Assembly (NCBI GenBank): GCA_019638805.1
Contig: JAHBTA010000001.1
Span: 434,001 to 498,000 of the forward strand
Direction: 5' to 3'
Length of the DNA stretch: 64,000 nucleotides
From: Microbacteriaceae bacterium
GTDB lineage: Bacteria > Actinomycetota > Actinomycetes > Actinomycetales > Microbacteriaceae
The translations under genes were made by a program, and so were the position numbers. Shown piece by piece: positions 60,959 through 64,000 of this stretch; within the stretch, counting starts at the first letter, position 1; the number at the start of each line of letters is the position of its first letter. A model generated the notes under the pieces. That model saw nothing but the letters and a program-made list of their open reading frames with translations, did no database searches and had not been told where the DNA came from.

Positions 60959-62575
60959 CTAGGGCCGGATGACGATTGAGCCGGAGACCGGGCGCGCCAC
61001 GAGCACCGGGTAGGCCGCCATGGCCTCGTCCGATGCGTAGCTCACGGCGGCGCGCAGCCCGGCCGCGTCGCGGAGCAGGTACGTCGTGCCCGGCACCAGG
61101 GGTGCGCTCGCGGTTCCGCCGGCCGGCACCGCGAGCTCGAAGTCCGCGCCGGTGCCTCCGCGCGCCTCGACGCTCAGTGCGACCTCGGCATCGCCCGGGT
61201 TGACGACCGCGAGTACCGGCTCGGGCCCGGGCGGCACGGTTACGAGGGCGTCCCCCTGCAGCGCGGGCGCCGCCGTGTACCAGGCGAAGTCGGACACCGG
61301 CGCCTCGACCACTCCCTCGGTCTCTATCGGTCCGATGTCGGCCGCGGCCGAGACCCGCACCCCCGCGACGACCGGGACCTCGGAGGTCACCGTGACGGTG
61401 TAGACCCCGTCCGCGAGCGTGACGCCCGTGTCGGCCTCGATCCCGGAGTCCAGCGCCACCTCGGTCACCACGCCCGGCTCGGCGGTCAGCGTGAAGCCGG
61501 TGCCCTCCACCGCGGGGTCGGCGGCCGTGACGCCCACCGTGACCTGGGCCTCGGTCGTGCCGGGGTTGAGGATGCGCACGGCGGGCACGACGTCGTCCCA
61601 GTCCTCGAGCGCCATGGCGCGCTGCGTCGCGAGCGCGTCGACCACCCGCACGCCCGGGAAGGCGAGGTCCGTCGCTGGGTCGGGGGCGGCATCCACCAGG
61701 TCGACGCCCGTCGCGTCCAGTCCGCGCACGACCGACTGCTGCAGGTAGGCGACCACCTGCCCGCCGCGCGCGACGATGTGCACCACGGGCGAGGCGAGGC
61801 CGGGCGCGAACCCGGCGAGCGAGAGCACGCGTTGCGACCCGGCGGGCACGTCGATGCCGTTCATGCCGGGCGCATCGATGCGCCCCTCCTCGCCGTACAG
61901 CTCGAGCGTGACCTGGGCCGAGACCTCGGTCGGGTTGGCGATGGTCAGGATGCTCGTGCGCCCCACGGTCGTCGCGCCGCCGACGAGCCAGATGGAGCCG
62001 CTCGGCTCGGCGCACGACGCGGCCTGGTAGCCCAGGTAGCTGCTCGCGTCGACCTGCTGGCCCTGGGCTCCCGCGACCTGGGCGGCATCGTCGGATGCCA
62101 GCCGCAGCACCCGCGGGGACGATGCGGCGCCGCCGTTCCCGGCGTCCGATGTCGGGAGCTGGGCCGAATCGAGGGAGCCGCCCTCGGCATCCGCCCGCAC
62201 CGACGGCAGACCGATGACGACCGGGGTTCCGGCGTTCTCGCCGGTCTCGTCGCCCAGGCGCAGCGCGGAGCCCGCGCACACCCGCAGCTGGTCGGCCGGC
62301 ACCGGGGTCACCTCGACGCCGGGCGCCGCGGCGTCGCGCGTCGGCCACGGGACGAGGCCGACCGCGGCGATCGTGGCGGCCGCCGCCGCGATGCCGACGG
62401 TGCCCGCGACCATGCGGGCTCCGACGAGGGCGTAGCGGCGGGCGCGGCCGGGGGCGGGACGCGCGAACTCGTCACGTGCGGTCTCGTCCGGCGCGGTCCC
62501 CTCCGGCACGGCGTCCCCCGGCGCAGCCTCGTCCCGCACGGCCTCCTCGGGCACGTCGTCCTCGCGCTCAGGCAT
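60959..62575 (-). CDS. DUF5719 secreted/membrane-anchored protein
   Basis: 538 residues: a 45-residue acidic cytoplasmic N-terminus, one membrane helix (about 48-75), and a large beta-rich extracytoplasmic region with repeated strands such as LTIANPTEVSAQVTLELYGEEG and VRILNPGTTEAQVTVGVT. DUF5719 proteins follow a large glycosyltransferase/membrane gene in many actinobacteria. ATG at 62575 overlaps the upstream gene's stop region by 8 bp, so the two are co-translated. Role unknown, probably in envelope polymer assembly. Confidence 0.85.
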   Translation of the reverse strand: MPEREDDVPEEAVRDEAAPGDAVPEGTAPDETARDEFARPAPGRARRYALVGARMVAGTVGIAAAAATIAAVGLVPWPTRDAAAPGVEVTPVPADQLRVCAGSALRLGDETGENAGTPVVIGLPSVRADAEGGSLDSAQLPTSDAGNGGAASSPRVLRLASDDAAQVAGAQGQQVDASSYLGYQAASCAEPSGSIWLVGGATTVGRTSILTIANPTEVSAQVTLELYGEEGRIDAPGMNGIDVPAGSQRVLSLAGFAPGLASPVVHIVARGGQVVAYLQQSVVRGLDATGVDLVDAAPDPATDLAFPGVRVVDALATQRAMALEDWDDVVPAVRILNPGTTEAQVTVGVTAADPAVEGTGFTLTAEPGVVTEVALDSGIEADTGVTLADGVYTVTVTSEVPVVAGVRVSAAADIGPIETEGVVEAPVSDFAWYTAAPALQGDALVTVPPGPEPVLAVVNPGDAEVALSVEARGGTGADFELAVPAGGTASAPLVPGTTYLLRDAAGLRAAVSYASDEAMAAYPVLVARPVSGSIVIRP

Positions 62576-64000
62576 CGTCGTCCTCGTCGAACGTGGTGGC
62601 GGGCGCCTCGTCGGGCGCGACCTCGCGCACCGCGCGGCGCCGCCGGGTGGTCGGGATCGCCAGCAGCAGTGCGATGAGCAGCACGACGCCCTGCGCGAGC
62701 GGCACCGCGATATCGGCGAGCGACGGGCCGGGCTGTCCGCCGGTCTCCTCCAGTGCGGTGTACTCCCACAGCGGGGTGTTCCCGGTCGGGGTGAAGAGCG
62801 GGGAGGCGTCGAGCGCCTCGCTCGTGCGCTGGCGCGTCGTCGCCTGCGCGGCCGTGGCGCCGTCGGGCAGCTCGGGGACGACGATGAAGGCGACGCGCAG
62901 GTCCTCGAGCGCTTCCGACGGATCGTAGGCGCTGCGCGACGCCAGGTTGCCGGCGAGCCAGGTCAGGTCGGAGTCCTCCTCGCGCACCGAGGCGCGCGTC
63001 GTGACGAGCGTCGAGAACTCGCCCAGCGTCGTGCCGTCGTCGCGCGCGACGCTCGCGCGGAGCGAGCCGTCGGCCTGCGCCGTGAGCACGAGCGTGCCGA
63101 TGCCCGGGTCCGCGTCGGCCCGGGCGTCCACGAGTGCGGGCAGTAGACGCGCCGAGCCGGCCTCCACCGACCCGGCGCCGAGCACGGGCGCCGCGGCGAG
63201 AGGTCCCACCGCGACGGCGGCCGCGATCAGCACGATCGACCCGGTCAGAACGCCCGCCGGAGCGATGGCGTCCACTCCGACGACCACGGCCCCCGCGAGA
63301 CCGAGCCAGTACAGGCTGAGCGGGGCTCCCGGCCAGGGCCCCACGGCATCCGCACCGGCGAACGCGACGGGGAGGTGCACGCTGGCGACCGCGGTCGCGA
63401 GACCGGCCAGCGCGACGGCGAGCGACGGGATCGCCCGGCGCGCACCCGGCAGGAACAGCGCGAGCAGCGCGACGACGGCGATCGGGGCCAGCAGCACGGC
63501 AGGCGCGAGCGTGCCGAGCGGGAACCCGATCGCCTCCCCCACTGCGCCCCACCGGTCATCGGAGGCCGAGGGGTGCCCGAGCAGCAGGTGCCACCCCGAG
63601 GGCTCCGCATACGGCACCACCGGGCCCGGGTCGGCGATGAGGCTCAGGGGTGTGCCGCGCGCGAACTGCCACACCGCGAGCGGGGCGAAGAGCGCGGCCG
63701 CGGGAATCAGGATGCCCACGATGCGCACGATCGCGCGCGGGTTGACGGCCGCCCACACCACGACCATGACCACGAGAGCGGGCGCCAGCACGGGCGAGGC
63801 CGCCGCGACCAGAGCGAGCAGCAGGGATGCGGTGGCCGCCGCACTCCAGGAGCGCCTGGCCTCCAGCCCCGCCAGCACGAGCCACGGGAGGGCCAGGTGC
63901 ACGAGGAGCGCGGCCGGGCGCCCGTCGGTCAGTGCCGACAGCAGGGGCGGGGCCAGCATCCACAGCAGGGCGGCCACGATGGGAGGCCAGCGGCGCTCGC
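62568..64000 (-). CDS. Large polytopic membrane protein, C-terminal part (probable glycosyltransferase; runs off the edge)
   Basis: The frame is open to base 64000, so the 5' end is missing; at least 477 residues are visible. About nine hydrophobic segments fill the first 270, followed by an extracytoplasmic domain (about 280-425) with a C-terminal helix and an arginine-rich, then acidic tail (RRRRAVREVAPDEAPATTFDEDDDA). In related genomes the gene upstream of DUF5719 is a large family 2 glycosyltransferase with such a membrane C-terminus; that assignment rests on position and layout, not on a visible catalytic domain. Confidence 0.65.
   Translation of the reverse strand, partial: ERRWPPIVAALLWMLAPPLLSALTDGRPAALLVHLALPWLVLAGLEARRSWSAAATASLLLALVAAASPVLAPALVVMVVVWAAVNPRAIVRIVGILIPAAALFAPLAVWQFARGTPLSLIADPGPVVPYAEPSGWHLLLGHPSASDDRWGAVGEAIGFPLGTLAPAVLLAPIAVVALLALFLPGARRAIPSLAVALAGLATAVASVHLPVAFAGADAVGPWPGAPLSLYWLGLAGAVVVGVDAIAPAGVLTGSIVLIAAAVAVGPLAAAPVLGAGSVEAGSARLLPALVDARADADPGIGTLVLTAQADGSLRASVARDDGTTLGEFSTLVTTRASVREEDSDLTWLAGNLASRSAYDPSEALEDLRVAFIVVPELPDGATAAQATTRQRTSEALDASPLFTPTGNTPLWEYTALEETGGQPGPSLADIAVPLAQGVVLLIALLLAIPTTRRRRAVREVAPDEAPATTFDEDDDA

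Overview
This is a 64 kb stretch of a very GC-rich (by eye about 70%) bacterial chromosome with dense, mostly intact genes, many GTG starts and many ATGA/GTGA/TGATG stop-start overlaps. A WhiB1-type iron-sulfur regulator, the MtrA-MtrB-LpqB system, a PdtaS-like kinase and the actinobacterial families DUF6458, DUF6459, DUF3499 and DUF5719 place it in the Actinomycetota. Overall style and gene content suggest a Microbacteriaceae-type organism (Microbacterium/Microcella relatives); the genus is an inference. From memory, two blocks match the gene order of Mycobacterium tuberculosis: gltX-FAH-MFS-leuB-serA-ilvC-ilvN-ilvB, and whiB1/pdtaS - secA - hpf - comF - lpqB - mtrB - mtrA - ahcY - DUF3499/metallopeptidase.

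Layout. 1-11 kb: gltX (cut by the window edge), two transporters, an FAH hydrolase, then ilvE, a LANTG-type wall-anchored protein, leuB, serA and mtlD. 11-16.3 kb: a molybdenum block with the molybdate importer modABC, moeB with a rhodanese domain, a moaC-mog fusion, moaE and moaD. 16.3-21.6 kb: ilvD-ilvB-ilvN-ilvC. 21.7-24 kb: trehalose synthesis (otsA-otsB). 24-33 kb: accessory genes, including a membrane cytochrome fused to a sulfite-oxidase-fold molybdoenzyme (a likely customer of the molybdenum block), nadE, a regulator with two LuxR-type HTH domains, a lipoprotein, and an XRE/nucleotidyltransferase toxin-antitoxin-like pair beside tRNA-Lys(CTT). 33-39 kb: peroxiredoxin, whiB1, pdtaS, orphan CpaE-like and SAF proteins. 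39-50 kb: secA, hpf, comF, lpqB-mtrB-mtrA, interrupted by a HEPN/MNT module and a MazEF-like module. 50-58 kb: a membrane/DUF4129/DUF4350/MoxR/DUF58 operon, an aquaporin, and divergent SpoIIM-like and RDD genes. 58-64 kb: ahcY, DUF3499, a degenerate zincin, a PLDc_N-like small protein, DUF5719 and part of a large membrane protein.

How it works together. The first third makes branched-chain amino acids, serine and trehalose, imports molybdate and builds molybdopterin. The middle holds stress and cell-division signalling (WhiB1, PdtaS, MtrAB-LpqB), protein export (SecA) and ribosome hibernation (HPF). Three nucleotidyltransferase- or MazEF-type modules sit at breaks in the conserved order, two of them flanking hpf.

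Patterns across the window. (1) Three copies of an 83-104 bp palindromic intergenic repeat with 14-bp ends; in two copies the end carries the stop codon of the neighbouring gene. (2) At least thirteen genes have a TANNNT box ending 6 or 7 nt before the start codon, the arrangement expected for leaderless mRNAs. No CRISPR array, insertion sequence, prophage, rRNA or replication origin was seen, and no gene-free stretch exceeds 200 bases.
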